DNA of 64,000 nucleotides from Aplectana chamaeleonis (GCA_029168955.1 JAPDOI010000010.1:2019501-2083500); one strand, 5' to 3'; shown: positions 38,201 to 47,639, counted from the first letter of the stretch. Program-made: numbers and translations. The notes: generated from the sequence alone by a model not told the origin.

Positions 38201-38515
38201 AACCCTCTTCTGTTCATGGCCCAGTCTAAACACCGATGGGCAGGACACGTGTTGCGCCGCATGGATGACCGATGGAGCCTCCGTACAACAGTCTGGTTAC
38301 CACGTGATTGCCACCGGCCTCTAGGCCGTCCTCCCACAAGATGGAACTCTGTATTTTCAGGCAGAGTCAAGACGTTCTGCACCGAGCGAGGGCTTCCTGA
38401 AAATCACCATCACTGGATGTCCCTTGCTCGGGATCGGTCGAGCTGGTTAAGATGTGGTCCACACGGCGGCGACGCGCAGTGAAGATGGATCATCAAGGTA
38501 TCAAGGTAAGGTAAG
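35272..38515 (+). mobile_element. RTE-clade non-LTR retrotransposon, near full length
   Basis: Inserted in the 3' untranslated part of the CR1-like LINE. The 12-bp target duplication GATCCTCCCTAT is perfect at 35,260-35,271 and 38,516-38,527. The 3' end is a short run of ATCAAGGTAAGGTAAG-type repeats instead of poly(A), as is usual for RTE. At 3.24 kb it matches full-length RTE elements. Confidence 0.93.
35552..38482 (+). pseudogene. RTE endonuclease-reverse transcriptase, frameshifted
   Basis: The endonuclease half shows VRFCSFNARTLSTEADQ, VIAVQETKTNKD, NVGGVGFLLN and SPRLAVLRL. After the A-run near 36,040 the frame shifts and the GDFNAVFGR box is read in another frame. The reverse transcriptase (36,909-37,895) shows GPDGITTESLR, LFKKGDRDDIDNYRPIALL, FVDYTKAFESVE, GVRQGDTISPKLF and LRFADDIVLL with the catalytic FADD. 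Further frameshifts near 37,890 and 38,185 precede a C-terminal region with the KHRWAGHVLRRMDDRW motif typical of the clade. Several frameshifts make it inactive. Confidence 0.93.
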
Positions 38516-38880
38516 GATCCTCCCTATACCTCACCTTCTGTTTTATTCCTCACTAATGGTTGTATCTGTAATTACTTATATCTAAATAATACTTTTCCAC
38601 TGCTTTCTCCGCTTCCTAACCCAGGAGTCACGTGGGCCTCGGTGGTGTTGGCGGGCCTACGAAGTTGGTACCCGGAACCGCTTAGTACCTCATTCGGTTT
38701 GCAGTGTTGGCCTCCCACTGCCCTTCGCCACCATACGTTCCCACTCCGTCCGCCATGTTTTATCTTTACTAATCTGTTTAATATCATAATTGCGATTAAT
38801 CCTAAACCTTCGTCCTAATCTTTCTTTTCTTTGTATTGACTGTAAGGTCATGATTACATTGCTCCATAACATCGGTACGT

Positions 38881-39707
38881 CTCATTCAACTTGAATTACT
38901 GTATTGTTTCGACTTTATGTTACCGATAAACCTATTATTTAAAAAAAAGGTTACGAATACTAACCCATGTATGCATGCATTGTGAAAACTGAGAAAAAAT
39001 CGAATTAGACTCGAAATGGAATAAAGTGTGAGTGAGTAACAGGAAAGGAGCAGGAACAGGGGAGGAGAAGCAAGAGGAAGAGTGTACAATACGTCTGGCA
39101 GCCTCGCTTGCGCCCACTATGGCCTACTGGGTAGATATGCGCTATCTATATTATAGCGAAGATCGCACATTCAGTCGACGTCATTTCTCACTAACAAGGA
39201 AATCATAACTGGACAAAGATTGAACGGGAAGATGTAATACTATATCTGAGATTGTTCAAGTGTGTCATTACAAACAAGCCTGTGTATCTCGCCTCTAGCC
39301 CTTGACCTCAAAGATTCATGACAGTGGAACGATAGGTTATTGTAGGCATAATGCCTTTTAGCTATCGTCGATCACTGGTGGAGAGATAGCCGCCTCGCAG
39401 CGATTTAACGTGATATCACTTGATCGATGTTCATGACTATCATTACCTCCTCGCTTGCGTGCGTGCCACGTGTGTTCGTCGCGACAATCTCTCAACCAGT
39501 GATCGATCATGCCTTAATTAAACTCTCGGAAATTCCTTCTAAATAAAGCTAAAAACGGATATCTAACTTGTGTCAGCGCCCCTGATAACCCCCTGTTGGA
39601 CAAAACATTCTCACCCGTTGAGCCCTGCACTTGTCATACTTACATTGTAATTGAGAACTGACGACGTACATCTAATTCGTAATGTATGTGTGGTCGACAG
39701 TACATTA
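38881..39707. other. Right inner part of E1, no recognised gene
   Basis: Unique-looking sequence between the LINE 3' end and the right GC-rich repeats of E1. An AGTGATCGA / CACTGGT pair around 39,373 and 39,495 is partly inverted (ATCACTGGTGGAGAGATAG against CTCTCAACCAGTGATCGAT). No gene called. Confidence 0.4.
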
Positions 39708-39864
39708 CAGGTTGCGCGCCACTACCTAGCAGAGCGCGCGCCACTACCCAACAAGCTTGCGCGCAACCACCTATGAAGCTTACGCGCCACGAAGTAACAA
39801 GCTCGTTGAAGAAATCAGTGAGCTTGCGACGAAGTAGCGCGCAAGGTGTTCAAAACCTTCTGAG
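39708..39864 (+). repeat. E1 right subterminal CTTGCGCGC repeats and terminus
   Basis: GTTGCGCGCCACTACC, GCGCGCGCCACTACC, CTTGCGCGCAACCACC, CTTACGCGCCACGAAG and CTTGCGACGAAG follow one another and lead into the terminus GCGCGCAAGGTGTTC to TCTGAG. Confidence 0.85.
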
Positions 39865-40465
39865 AAGAAGCATCTCCAAACCATGCACGAACCCCCGCCA
39901 TGCTTCACAGTAGGACACTGGTACCTAATATCGAAGCGTTTGCCCCTAGGACGGCGAATTCACTTTATTTCATCAGTTCCAAACAGCAGAAACTTGCTTT
40001 CGTCACTCCACAGCACGTCGCTCCACTGTCCCCTACTCCACTTTTGGGTGCGCCTCGGCCCATTCCACGCGTGCTTTTCTATTCGTTTCCGATATGAGTG
40101 GTTTCTCAACAGGTCGCCTTTCATGAAATCTAATAGCTACTAGGCGACGTCTGACTGTCCGCGCGGAGGAAAGGGATAATTCTCGCAGAATGTCCGTTAA
40201 AGTAAAGCTTGGATTGCTACGCGGAACCCTCAAGATGTTTCTGTAGAAAAGAGAGTCGATCACACGTGATCTCTCGAGACTCTTTTCCTTCATCATGCCT
40301 CCTCGAGTTCGGAAACTCATCGAGTTGAAGAATCTCTGTTACAATTGATACAGCAACATTGAACTGACTCACAAGCTGTCTGGGCGTCCGGTCTTGCTGT
40401 CTTCCATTTATAATCCCAGCTAGGAGATCCTCATTGAGATTTCGGGCTCCAAGTGTTTTTGACAT
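39865..40465 (-). pseudogene. Tc1-family transposase, N-terminal half
   Basis: Starts at ATG 40,463-40,465 (MSKTLGARNLNEDLL). It shows the first helix-turn-helix (RQLVSQFNVAVSIVTEIL), a frameshift near 40,320, the second DNA-binding region (ARTVRRRLVAIRFHERRP), then VLWSDESKFLLFG with the first catalytic Asp, RRPRGKRFDIRYQCPTVKHG and GGSCMVWRCF, where E1 interrupts it. One in-frame stop lies after FGTDEIK. Residue order and length agree with Tc1 transposases up to this point. Confidence 0.9.
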
Positions 40466-41291
40466 AGTCTAAATAGGCAGTGTATACAATGAAAACAACG
40501 GAACCATACTTTCAAAACACAACTCATCCTGGCAGTCTTAAAACTGAAGGTTGTTTTATGTAGCAAATGTGATAAAATCGATAAAGGGGGCGCAAAAGCC
40601 TGCCACGTAGACTGCTCGACAATCTAGGGTGGAAAGGATGCAAGTGCGGCCCTCATGTCGTGAACAAAGTTTCATGACGATTGAGCTAATTTAGAGAGGT
40701 ATGGGCAAAAAAACAAAATACGATATCTTTTTGTCCAGTACACCATCTATCGAAGAAATCCGGAAATCTCGAAAGTAGTGTTTTGCCCTCAAACTGTTTT
40801 CCCGCTGGGATGGTTTGAGAGAATCAAGCCGAAAAAAATTGGCAAATCAGCAAATCAATCTAAGATTCGTGATCATTGCCTCCAAAAAAACCTTTTGGGA
40901 GAATTTAAGGTAAAATCTGGAACATTTTTCTGAAACGCTTTCAGAATCCCTAATTGATATAAGTAACCGCTCAACCAAAACCTCGTACTGGTCTAAAACG
41001 CTATCACTCAGCGCAAAGTTCGGAAAATGTGCTTTCACCCAAACTTTGCTCACGGTGTTTGCTTTGGGCGCTAAACACGATTATGAGGTCCATTTCCAGA
41101 TTTCCGAAAGTATACTAGCGTTTTGGAAGGTTCAGAAAGCACAACAAACGACCGATTTGAGTTTATGAATTCTCGGAACCAGCCGCTCGGGACGGGGTAC
41201 TGCGCAGTTTTACTATAGATGCCCAAGAGATACTAACAATACAACTCGTTTCCGCAGATCCGACATACTATTTGTACACTTTCTTCGTCAG

Positions 41292-41390
41292 CTGGAGTCC
41301 TCGAACCCTCTACTAAAGGAAAGCAAGAGCAAGTTCTCAGAAGTTTTTGAACAATTTGAGAACGACATAAAACACCGCAAGCAAATGTAA
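41292..41390 (+). CDS. Candidate terminal exon of an unidentified host gene
   Basis: A canonical acceptor ACACTTTCTTCGTCAG is followed by 32 codons (LESSNPLLKESKSKFSEVFE and on to KHRKQM) and TAA. The peptide is lysine- and glutamate-rich and could be helical. Upstream exons are not resolved: the intron before it contains the R element with all nested insertions, so it would be at least 21 kb long. A donor-like CTGG/GTGAGT at 20,299-20,305 upstream of the R element is a possible partner, but the phase is not settled. I do not recognise the protein. Confidence 0.4.
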   Translation: MESSNPLLKESKSKFSEVFEQFENDIKHRKQM

Positions 41391-42276
41391 AACAATATAT
41401 CTTCTCGTGGACAACGTTCGGTTCAATTACTTAATTCAAACGTTAGTTGTTGGTGGCTGCAACAGCGCACGGACAATTAACGTGCGACGAAAATCGAAAA
41501 TGTGCCGCGGATACGGGCACGAACAAGTAATCAGCAGTAAATTTTGGGAACGGGCATATTGTGAACTACATTGGAATCCGCGAAAAAAAACAATGAACAA
41601 GTTACACTGGGCATTAAATCGGCCTGATGTACGGATCACTTACAAACAGCATATTGAACAAATGCTCCCCTAACTTTGGAACACACTTGTTACGTACAAG
41701 AAGGCGGATTAATTGAGCCCTAGATTGCATGAATCGAGAGCGCGATGTTGATGATGCCTCCGCTGCTCCATTTTCTTCATCTTTTCTATTTTTGCTTTCT
41801 ATCTCCACTATCTCAAGTGTTCTGCCTGATTCTCCAGGCCCTCTTTCCACTTATACCCCCACGTCGCATGCATATTTCATTGCATTGCGATCAGTTGGAA
41901 ATCCTGGTCAATAAATTATCAGAATCATTTATCTCAATAGTCTGCAATTATTAGTAATCACTATCCGCTAAATAATATTGCTGTACAATTGACAATACGC
42001 ACAAGCGCGCGAAGGAAAGAGTAAGTTTGGCTCCGAAACATAGGATGTGCGATCCAGGCAAGCAAGGCATCAAGGCTGACTGAAATCCTGACTGGATTGA
42101 ATTTGACGCAAATAGCATGATCCGTCATGAAAGTGCAAATCCTGCGTCTACAGAAATGCCTTTATATTTTGCGCAGAGGGCTAGTTGGTAATATGGATCA
42201 CTCGTCACGTGCCACTCAGCCAATCTCATGAAAACTGCCTTCTTATTGGACGAACAGCCCATGATTCTTGTCCTGG
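41391..42276. other. Probable intergenic sequence
   Basis: Contains AATAAA near 41,909 and frames of 60-90 codons on both strands (41,407-41,673 plus; 41,614-41,850 minus) with no motif I know. Nothing called. Confidence 0.35.
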
Positions 42277-42740
42277 CAGTTGGCCAGGACCACCCGGTCG
42301 CCTCGCTCCTAGTAGGGGAAGGGGGGGGGGGGTTGGCGGGGCTTATGTATAAGTCAGTCTGAACTCGGTCTGATGGCACGAGGCAACGTCCCGTGTTGTT
42401 TCTCTGTGTTGATAAAGATTCCTGAATCACTTTGCATTTTTACCGCGGATAACACACCCGAAGAGCCTCTTCACACTTTTGGTGCATAAGTGGTTCAGTG
42501 GTAGAATGCTCGCCTGCCACGCGGGCGGCGCGGGTTCGTTTCCCCGCCAATGCACCAAAAATGTGGTGAGGCTCTTCGGGTACGTTATGCTAAGAATGTA
42601 AGGTGGTTCAGGAATGTTTATTAAGACAGATAAGCAGCACGGGACGCTGCCTTGTTCCATCAGACCATGTTCAGACTGACTGATACACAAGCCCCGCCCC
42701 CGTCCTGTAGGCCAGGCGACCGGGTGATCCTGGCCAACTG
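42277..42740. mobile_element. 464-bp palindromic element with a tRNA-Gly core
   Basis: The left arm runs from CAGTTGGCCAGGACCACCCG GTCGCC through CAGTCTGAACTCGGTCTGAT, GTCCCGTG and CCGAAGAGCCTC to TTTTGGTGCA. The right arm holds the reverse complement of each landmark in mirror order (TGCACCAAAA, GAGGCTCTTCGG, CACGGGAC, ATCAGACCATGTTCAGACTG, GGCGACCGGGTGATCCTGGC). Arm identity is roughly 80-85 per cent by eye over about 205 bp each. The centre is a tRNA-Gly-like sequence whose acceptor stem is the innermost part of the palindrome. The left arm carries an 11-G run. Confidence 0.85.
42484..42554 (+). tRNA. tRNA-Gly(GCC), degenerate, probably a pseudogene
   Basis: GTGGTTCAGTGGTAGAATGC, then the CTCGCCTGCCACGCGGG anticodon arm (anticodon GCC at the loop CTGCCAC), then CGGGTTCGTTTCCCCGCC and AATGCA, 71 nt, aligns without gaps to eukaryotic tRNA-Gly(GCC). 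Defects: the acceptor stem mismatches at positions 5 and 6 (GCATAAG against CCAATGC), the T stem has two mismatched pairs, and the B box reads GGTTCGTTTCC instead of GGTTCGANTCC. CCA follows directly in the DNA because the palindrome continues through it. Confidence 0.75.
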
Positions 42741-42883
42741 CTAGGGTGATTCTCGCTTAACCCTATGTTTCCTGAAACTCGCTCTCCAACCTCTTGAGTC
42801 TTCTCCGTCGTCTCAAACCATGATTCCGCTCAGCTATGATTTCGCTATTTGTATTACATGCCTTATTGATTGTTGCTTTTCAG

Positions 42884-44851
42884 GATAAATCTTAGACGTC
42901 GGGTTCGTGAAAACGGTGACCAGCCTCTTGAGGAGCAGCCTGAGCGGCCTACTGATGTCCATGAGGATTCTGTCGAGGAGGATGATGTTGACGGAGCGGA
43001 GATGAATGACGACAACGAAGGCCAACTATGTCTTGAAGGGCAACGACAACATGAGGTGAGAAACACAAGCCATTTTGAACAGTTCAAGTTCTTCATCGAA
43101 AACTACCGTATTTTCTCTTTTTGAATACATGTACTTCTTATACTCAGGCCCCTGTTTTACAAGTACTTCTATTAGAGGTGTACTTCAGAAAGAGGCTGGA
43201 CTTCTAATTTTCAGCCCTCAATCTTTGGTGTACTTCTATCAGAGGTGTACTTCTAATAGAAAGTGTACTTTTATTATTCGGTGCCAATTTTTGAATTTCC
43301 AGTGGTAGGCTGTTTGCATTTCTGGCATAGATTTCCAGTGTAATACCGAAAACTTGTATGTAGTGAAACTTCAGACCGGAACCACAAAAACCTAGCCACT
43401 TGGGCTCAACCAAATTGAGATTTCCACAATCACTGATTTCTTATTTCCAAACCCTTTATTCACACCCGTAAATTTCTTCCAAAAACTGTATAAGTTCAGT
43501 AACGCTTCTGTTGACACGTGCTTAATAAGGAAAAGAGAGACCGATGGGAATCAACTTATTACAATGGAATTGATCGCCCTTCGAGCCCTCCAGAGCGATT
43601 GAAAAACTTCAATCGCTCTCAAACGACTTTACAACAGCTCTTTCAGAGGCGAGTTCTTTGCGTCCACAATCCAATGTATGTTAAGCCTACCATTGGTGGT
43701 TCCTGATTTCCTTGTCGTAGAAACAATTTCTCTACATGAATGATCCATCTTCGTAACGCTAGGGAACCTTGGCCTTTCAATGAACGTTAAAGGCAAGGTC
43801 CGGTCAAATTTTGGTACTACCGAAGTTCGGGTTAAATAGATTGGGCTGGCCTAGTTGAACGTCGTCTGAACGTTTCACAAACCCTGAGTCCATGCTTCTA
43901 GAGAAAACAGCCTCAAAGTCTAGAATTACGGTATTGCCAGAATGGCCGATATTTACACTGCAGTTTTGAAGAATGCGTGGACGATGGCTGAAACATGGAC
44001 GATGGACACACCTTTCTGACTTTTCTGACACAGCGGTTGACGGAAGTGACTGTATTAACTTGAAGAAGACCGGTTTTTACGCAGTTTTGTCATGTTCCCT
44101 GGGAACTCCTCAAAATCGAAATTCTGACCGGACCCTGCCTTTAAAGTCAACGTCTTGGGCCAAAACAAGCCAACTTTGAATCACTAAAACCCAATCAAAT
44201 CAGAATTTTTGTATAGTATCTGAATGAACTCCATTCATTCTCCGAGAGTAACATCAATATCAAGTTCCAGCTTTAAGTTTTTTCCTAGTCATTTGAAGTT
44301 CGTTTAAGTTCCATCGGAAGCTCTTCCATACAAGCAATTTTGACCGAGAAAAAGGCTACCGATAGTTTTTTTGCGAATATTCAAACCTCACAATATTGAA
44401 ATAACTTCTCGTGCAAACTGGTCTCTCAAATGCCACATTGCCAAGCACTTAAGTACCCGAGTACCGGAGGCTTTATCCGGAACGAGGTGTACTTCTAAAA
44501 GAGGTGTATCAAATAGAGGGTGCACTTCTAATACTCAGACCTCTATTTTATATGTACTTCAAATAGAGGTGTATTTCAAATAGAGGGTGTACTTCTAATA
44601 CTCAGCCATCCCTTTTAGGTGTACTTCTATTAGAGATGTACTTCTATTAGAGGAAATACGGTATGTGTGTCACATGTTTCGTTTTTTTAAATTCTTTTAC
44701 TTGTATGGGAATGAATTGATTCAGGTCCTGTGAAGTGGAATTTGACGACATGGGGGAGCGGCGAAGCGACGTCATCTTTGGAATGGTACAGCGTTCGAGG
44801 AAGACGATGTCGAGCTCACCACCGCGCAGCAATGATCTCAGGAATACCTGA
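42884..44851 (+). CDS. Three 3' exons of an unidentified acidic protein
   Basis: Exon 42,884-43,055 follows the acceptor TTGTTGCTTTTCAG and ends at the donor GAG/GTGAGA; it encodes LRRRVRENGDQPLEEQPERP and then a strongly acidic stretch (EDSVEEDDVDGAEMNDD). Exon 43,530-43,675 (weak acceptor AATAAG, good donor CAAT/GTATGT) encodes RDRWESTYYNGIDRPSSPPE through CVHNP. Exon 44,725-44,851 (acceptor TTGATTCAG) encodes CEVEFDDMGERRSDVIFGMV through SSSPPRSNDLRNT and a stop. Phases agree at both joins (0, then 2 to 1). MITE M3 sits in the second intron. The 5' end is not found. I do not recognise the protein; an acidic, serine-rich tail suggests a nuclear or scaffold role only as a guess. Confidence 0.5.
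43106..43285 (+). repeat. GTACTTCTA repeats with ACCGTATTT end
   Basis: Starts ACCGTATTTTCTCT and holds five copies of GTACTTCTA(T/A)TAGAGGTGT-like sequence. A second set in opposite orientation lies at 44,484-44,662. It lies in the first intron of the three-exon gene. Confidence 0.7.
43787..44144. mobile_element. MITE M3 (AGGCAAGGTCCGGTCA termini)
   Basis: TTAAAGGCAAGGTCCGGTCA at the left and TGACCGGACCCTGCCTTTAA at the right, 358 bp, TTAA at both ends. It inserted in the second intron of the gene at 42.9-44.9 kb, between donor 43,676 and acceptor 44,724. Confidence 0.85.
44484..44662 (-). repeat. GTACTTCTA repeats, inverted copy
   Basis: Repeats of GGTGTACTTCTA(A/T)(T/A)AGAGG ending GGAAATACGGTA, the inverse of the end at 43,106. 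The two sets are more likely two separate insertions than the ends of one element, because a probable exon lies between them. Confidence 0.7.
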
Positions 44852-46182
44852 TCGTGCTGATCTCTTATGAACAGTTGTCAATCTACCGGTTTTTGGTTCT
44901 TTGGATCCACCTTTTTCCGGTTCTACTCCGTATCTAACATATGCGGATGAAGTTGTTGAATAAATTTGTTACAACATTTGTATACGAGCATGAGAGATTG
45001 CTGTGAATGTCGTTCATAGAGTACGATGGACGGCACTTTGATAGTTGTTCATGGCATAATGGATATTGTTCTCCCCACTTACACATTTTAAACCCCACGG
45101 CTTTCGAATTTTCTTGTCAAATTGTCTGATGACGTTGAGGACAATTTCAAAAGAAAATTCGTCAACCCGGGTGCTGGTAATGCGTAAGTGGAGGGAAATA
45201 TGTCTATCACGCCATCAACAACTATCAAACTTGGTATCAACAATTGTAAAACGACATGTGGAAACCACGGCTTTAATTGTTGGTGAGGTAATGGGAAAAT
45301 AGTTCTTGAACGTCATGAATATGTTTCCGACAAGTGTTTCAATGGCAGATTTAAAAACTGGGGCCGTGCACGTTGCGTCGGCTTGCGGCGCGGTCAATTT
45401 TTGCTTGCTGCGAAATATATCGCTGACCTGAATGTTTCCCATTCCATTGTTTGTCTATTTTAGTTATTTCTTCCCAATATTGAAGAATTCGAACTTGTAT
45501 TCCAAAAGGGAAATGTGTGGTCTGATCCACCCCTCTATGGTTGAGTAAGTTATCAAATGAGGGTTGGGAGCGGGGATTGAAGGCCACTCATTTTCTAACA
45601 AGCACGCTCTGTATGGAGCGCACCACACGGCGCACACTCCACATGAAGCGCTACTCAGTTTCTATCACGCATCGCACGCTCTACAATACCCACCCTGGAA
45701 CTTCGCAAAAAGGGAGTTTTTTGCGCGCCTCTGGAATAACTCTGTGAAATTTCGGGTTTTGAAGGTAGGAAAGATATTGCTGGAGTCGCTTCATTAACGT
45801 CTACAAGATGGTGTTAGGAACTCCTTAATACTTAAATTATACCTTTATTATAGGTATGTTCCTCTTTCCATTACACATTTTCCCTCGTCAGGACGATCGG
45901 TTGGCACCTTCTTTTTTTCAAGCAACATGCCTATATTTAAGGTATAAATTAAGAAATCAATGGAATTTTGACACGATCTAGTAGATTTTGATGGAACGAT
46001 TCTAGAAATGTCTTTCTCATCCCCGAAAACCCAGATCTGACAGAGGTATATCGAAGGGGCGCGAAAATCGCTAAAACGCGTTTTTCTCGCTGATTTGCTG
46101 ATTTCGAGGGTGGGTATTGTACATAAAGCGCTACTGACTTTCTAGTACGCGACACACGCCCATTTTGCACAACATCCTGCTG
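44852..46182. other. No recognised gene; two overlapping minus-strand frames
   Basis: Minus-strand frames at 45,351-45,587 and 45,215-45,442 are open for 75-78 codons and overlap in different frames; the second follows an acceptor-like AAACATTCAG. They show no motif I know. A CATCAACAACTATCAAACTTGG tract near 45,217 echoes CACTTTGATAGTTGTTCATG near 45,034 in inverted form, which suggests repeat sequence. Confidence 0.35.
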
Positions 46183-46450
46183 ACGCCATCTGACTGTTCA
46201 CCCACGTTCCATGAAGTCCCGACGTCGTCATCTGAAGCTCTGCCTACTTCCGATGACTTGCTGCTGACGTCATCTGAAGCTGTGGCCATTTTCCACAAAG
46301 TTTTGACCGCGTCATCTGAAGCCCCACCCACTTTCCACGACGCCATGATGACGTCATATGGAGCCCCAACCACTTGTCACGAGGCTGTTCCTACGGCTTC
46401 TGGAGCCCTGCGTGCTTTCCACGACGTCCTTCTGACGTCATTAGAAGGTC
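46183..46450 (+). repeat. 42-bp tandem array carrying TGACGTCA
   Basis: GTCATCTGAAGC-type boxes recur at 46,228, 46,270, 46,312, 46,354, 46,396 and 46,438, a 42-bp period, between degenerate CCACNTTCCACGA tracts. Three units contain the perfect TGACGTCA palindrome, a cAMP-response-element consensus. The 14-codon period leaves frames open on both strands across the array (46,165-46,482 plus; 46,131-46,373 minus). Confidence 0.88.
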
Positions 46451-46524
46451 TATTTTATTTTTTTCTGGGACCTCCGGTGTAGGTTTTCATTGTGGTCAAG
46501 TAATGTTTTGAACATTTTTAACGT

Positions 46525-46632
46525 AGTGCAAAATCAACGTGTTAACGCATTAACGGATTAACGCGGTTTTTTCTCGAAAATTAACGGCTAACGCTTAACT
46601 AAAAAAATATTTTCCATTAACGCACACCCCTG
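46525..46632 (-). repeat. TTAACG simple repeats with CAGGGGTGTGCG leader
   Basis: Several TTAACG(C/G) units in GTGTTAACGCATTAACGGAT TAACGCGG and later, ending (minus-strand start) in CCAGGGGTGTGCGTTAATGG. The leader recurs in front of the CGGCAAA repeats at 50,756 and 52,577. Confidence 0.7.
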
Positions 46633-46934
46633 GTACCCACACTTTCGTTACTCATTGCGTTCTTTGAAGAAATTCTGGCGGCAAACATTGTGATCAAGTG
46701 GGGTTGAAGATTCTTTATCGATTTCTGTGCTTTTCATTAATTTTCAAGAAAATCGATAATCGATTGATTTTTAAGAAGGGTTGGTAAAATGTGTACAGAC
46801 CGATAGGAATTTTTAAGGGCACATATGCTTCGATTGACGATGTCTGGGAAAAGAAGAAAGGAGGCGAATGCAGTCATCTTGAACACCGTCCTGGCCCGAA
46901 GTTTAGCTGCTGCATCTTGCTTTCTCGTTCTCTC

Positions 46935-47472
46935 AAAGGCAGTGGTCACGGTGAAAAACGTTATTGAAAAAAAAAACTACAAAAACCAGCCTAGATCAAA
47001 AACAGCTCAAAAACTATGAAGGTAGCGCGGTGAAGAACGGGCTAGAATTAGAGTTATTAAGACCCTAAATTTCCAGTTCGTGCACGCGTGCAAGAAAGAT
47101 CACAATCTCATGCCAAGCAGTCCAAAATCATCGACACTCAGAGGAAGAAATAAATGCAAATTTACCTAATAAAACAGTTGAACAATGAAAGCAAGCTCTT
47201 CAGTCAATGTTTTCAACTAGATGTGCACATAAATCCGGAGGTTCATTGATTGAAATTCGATTTCAAACCAGCTGATGTTCTTGATGTTAGAGATCATCGA
47301 TGTGGGGTATGCTCGTCCACCATCAAAAGACAAGAAAGTTCAGGCTTCAAACTGGGCCCAGAACAGCGTTTTTTTTGCGATTTTTTCTTATAGGTTCTTC
47401 TACTCTAAACCCAGACAAGGGTTTAGAGAGGAAAAGAAGACGAGCTTATTTGTGCGCGACCTCTGCCTTTAA
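46935..47472 (+). mobile_element. MITE M1c
   Basis: A third copy of the M1 MITE (AAAGGCAGTGGTCACGGTGA to GCGACCTCTGCCTTTAA), in the same orientation as M1a. The left TTAA is mutated to TCTC. Confidence 0.85.
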
Positions 47473-47639
47473 TAGCGAGTCCAAGACTTCATGGCATCGT
47501 TCGGGCAGAGAACCACTTTCCATTTCTCAGGCTCATTGTGATGAATGATCCCGGTAGACCTCACCGGTAAACTTTGGCGTCTCAAAAACGCAGGGTAATA
47601 TACTCAGAGGATCGCGGGGTCGTAATGGAGCACAATAGG

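Larger units (their letters stand above)
23225..38880 (+). mobile_element. CR1-like non-LTR retrotransposon, 5'-truncated and interrupted
   Basis: One LINE whose pieces are 23,250-23,972 (endonuclease), 24,528-24,628 and 25,179-25,414 (linker), 33,123-33,155 (start of reverse transcriptase), 33,649-35,032 (rest of reverse transcriptase), and 3' untranslated sequence 35,033-35,271 plus 38,528 to about 38,880. It is interrupted by two MITEs, element E2, a third MITE and an RTE. The first third of the endonuclease is missing, the usual 5' truncation of LINEs. The 3' boundary is approximate. All insertions happened after this copy landed in E1. Confidence 0.85.
21399..39864. mobile_element. E1: CTCAGA-terminus element inserted in the Tc1 gene
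   Basis: The left end reads CTCAGAAGATTAGAAACAGC TTGCGTGCC. The right end, reverse complemented, reads CTCAGAAGGTTTTGAACACC TTGCGCGCT, about 23 of 29 positions equal. Flanking dinucleotides are AA on both sides (21,397-21,398 and 39,865-39,866). Each end carries a cluster of GC-rich repeats built on CTTGCGCGC. Own sequence is only about 1.8 kb on the left and 1 kb on the right; the rest is the nested CR1-like LINE and its insertions. No transposase is recognisable. Confidence 0.82.
20743..40742 (-). mobile_element. Tc1-family transposon, split by an 18.5-kb insertion
   Basis: The left terminus, preceded by TA, reads CAGTACTTGACAAAAATATA TCACATTTTG. The right terminus near 40,742, reverse complemented, reads TGTACTGGACAAAAAGATAT CGTATTTTG. 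The minus strand encodes the two halves of a Tc1-type transposase in collinear order. Without the insertion the element is about 1.53 kb, normal for the family. The right-end boundary is accurate to a few bases. Confidence 0.82.
20328..41272. mobile_element. R-family inverted-repeat element, split by nested insertions
   Basis: The left end reads GTATGTCGGATCTGCGGAGA CGAGTT at 20,328. The right end, reverse complemented from 41,272, reads GTATGTCGGATCTGCGGAAA CGAGTT. The left part (20,328-20,742) matches 58,388-58,690 of a second R element, and the right part (40,743-41,272) matches that element's other half. When the Tc1-family insertion (20,743-40,742) is left out, the R element is about 0.95 kb, close to the 1.16 kb of the copy at 58,058-59,216. 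It carries no recognisable transposase. It lies 19 bp before a candidate host terminal exon, so it is probably intronic. Confidence 0.7.

Noticed and set aside
43106..44662. A single 1.56-kb transposon with ACCGTATTT inverted ends
   Set aside because: A probable exon (43,530-43,675) that splices in phase with both neighbours lies between the ends, so two separate inverted copies of a short repeat explain it better.
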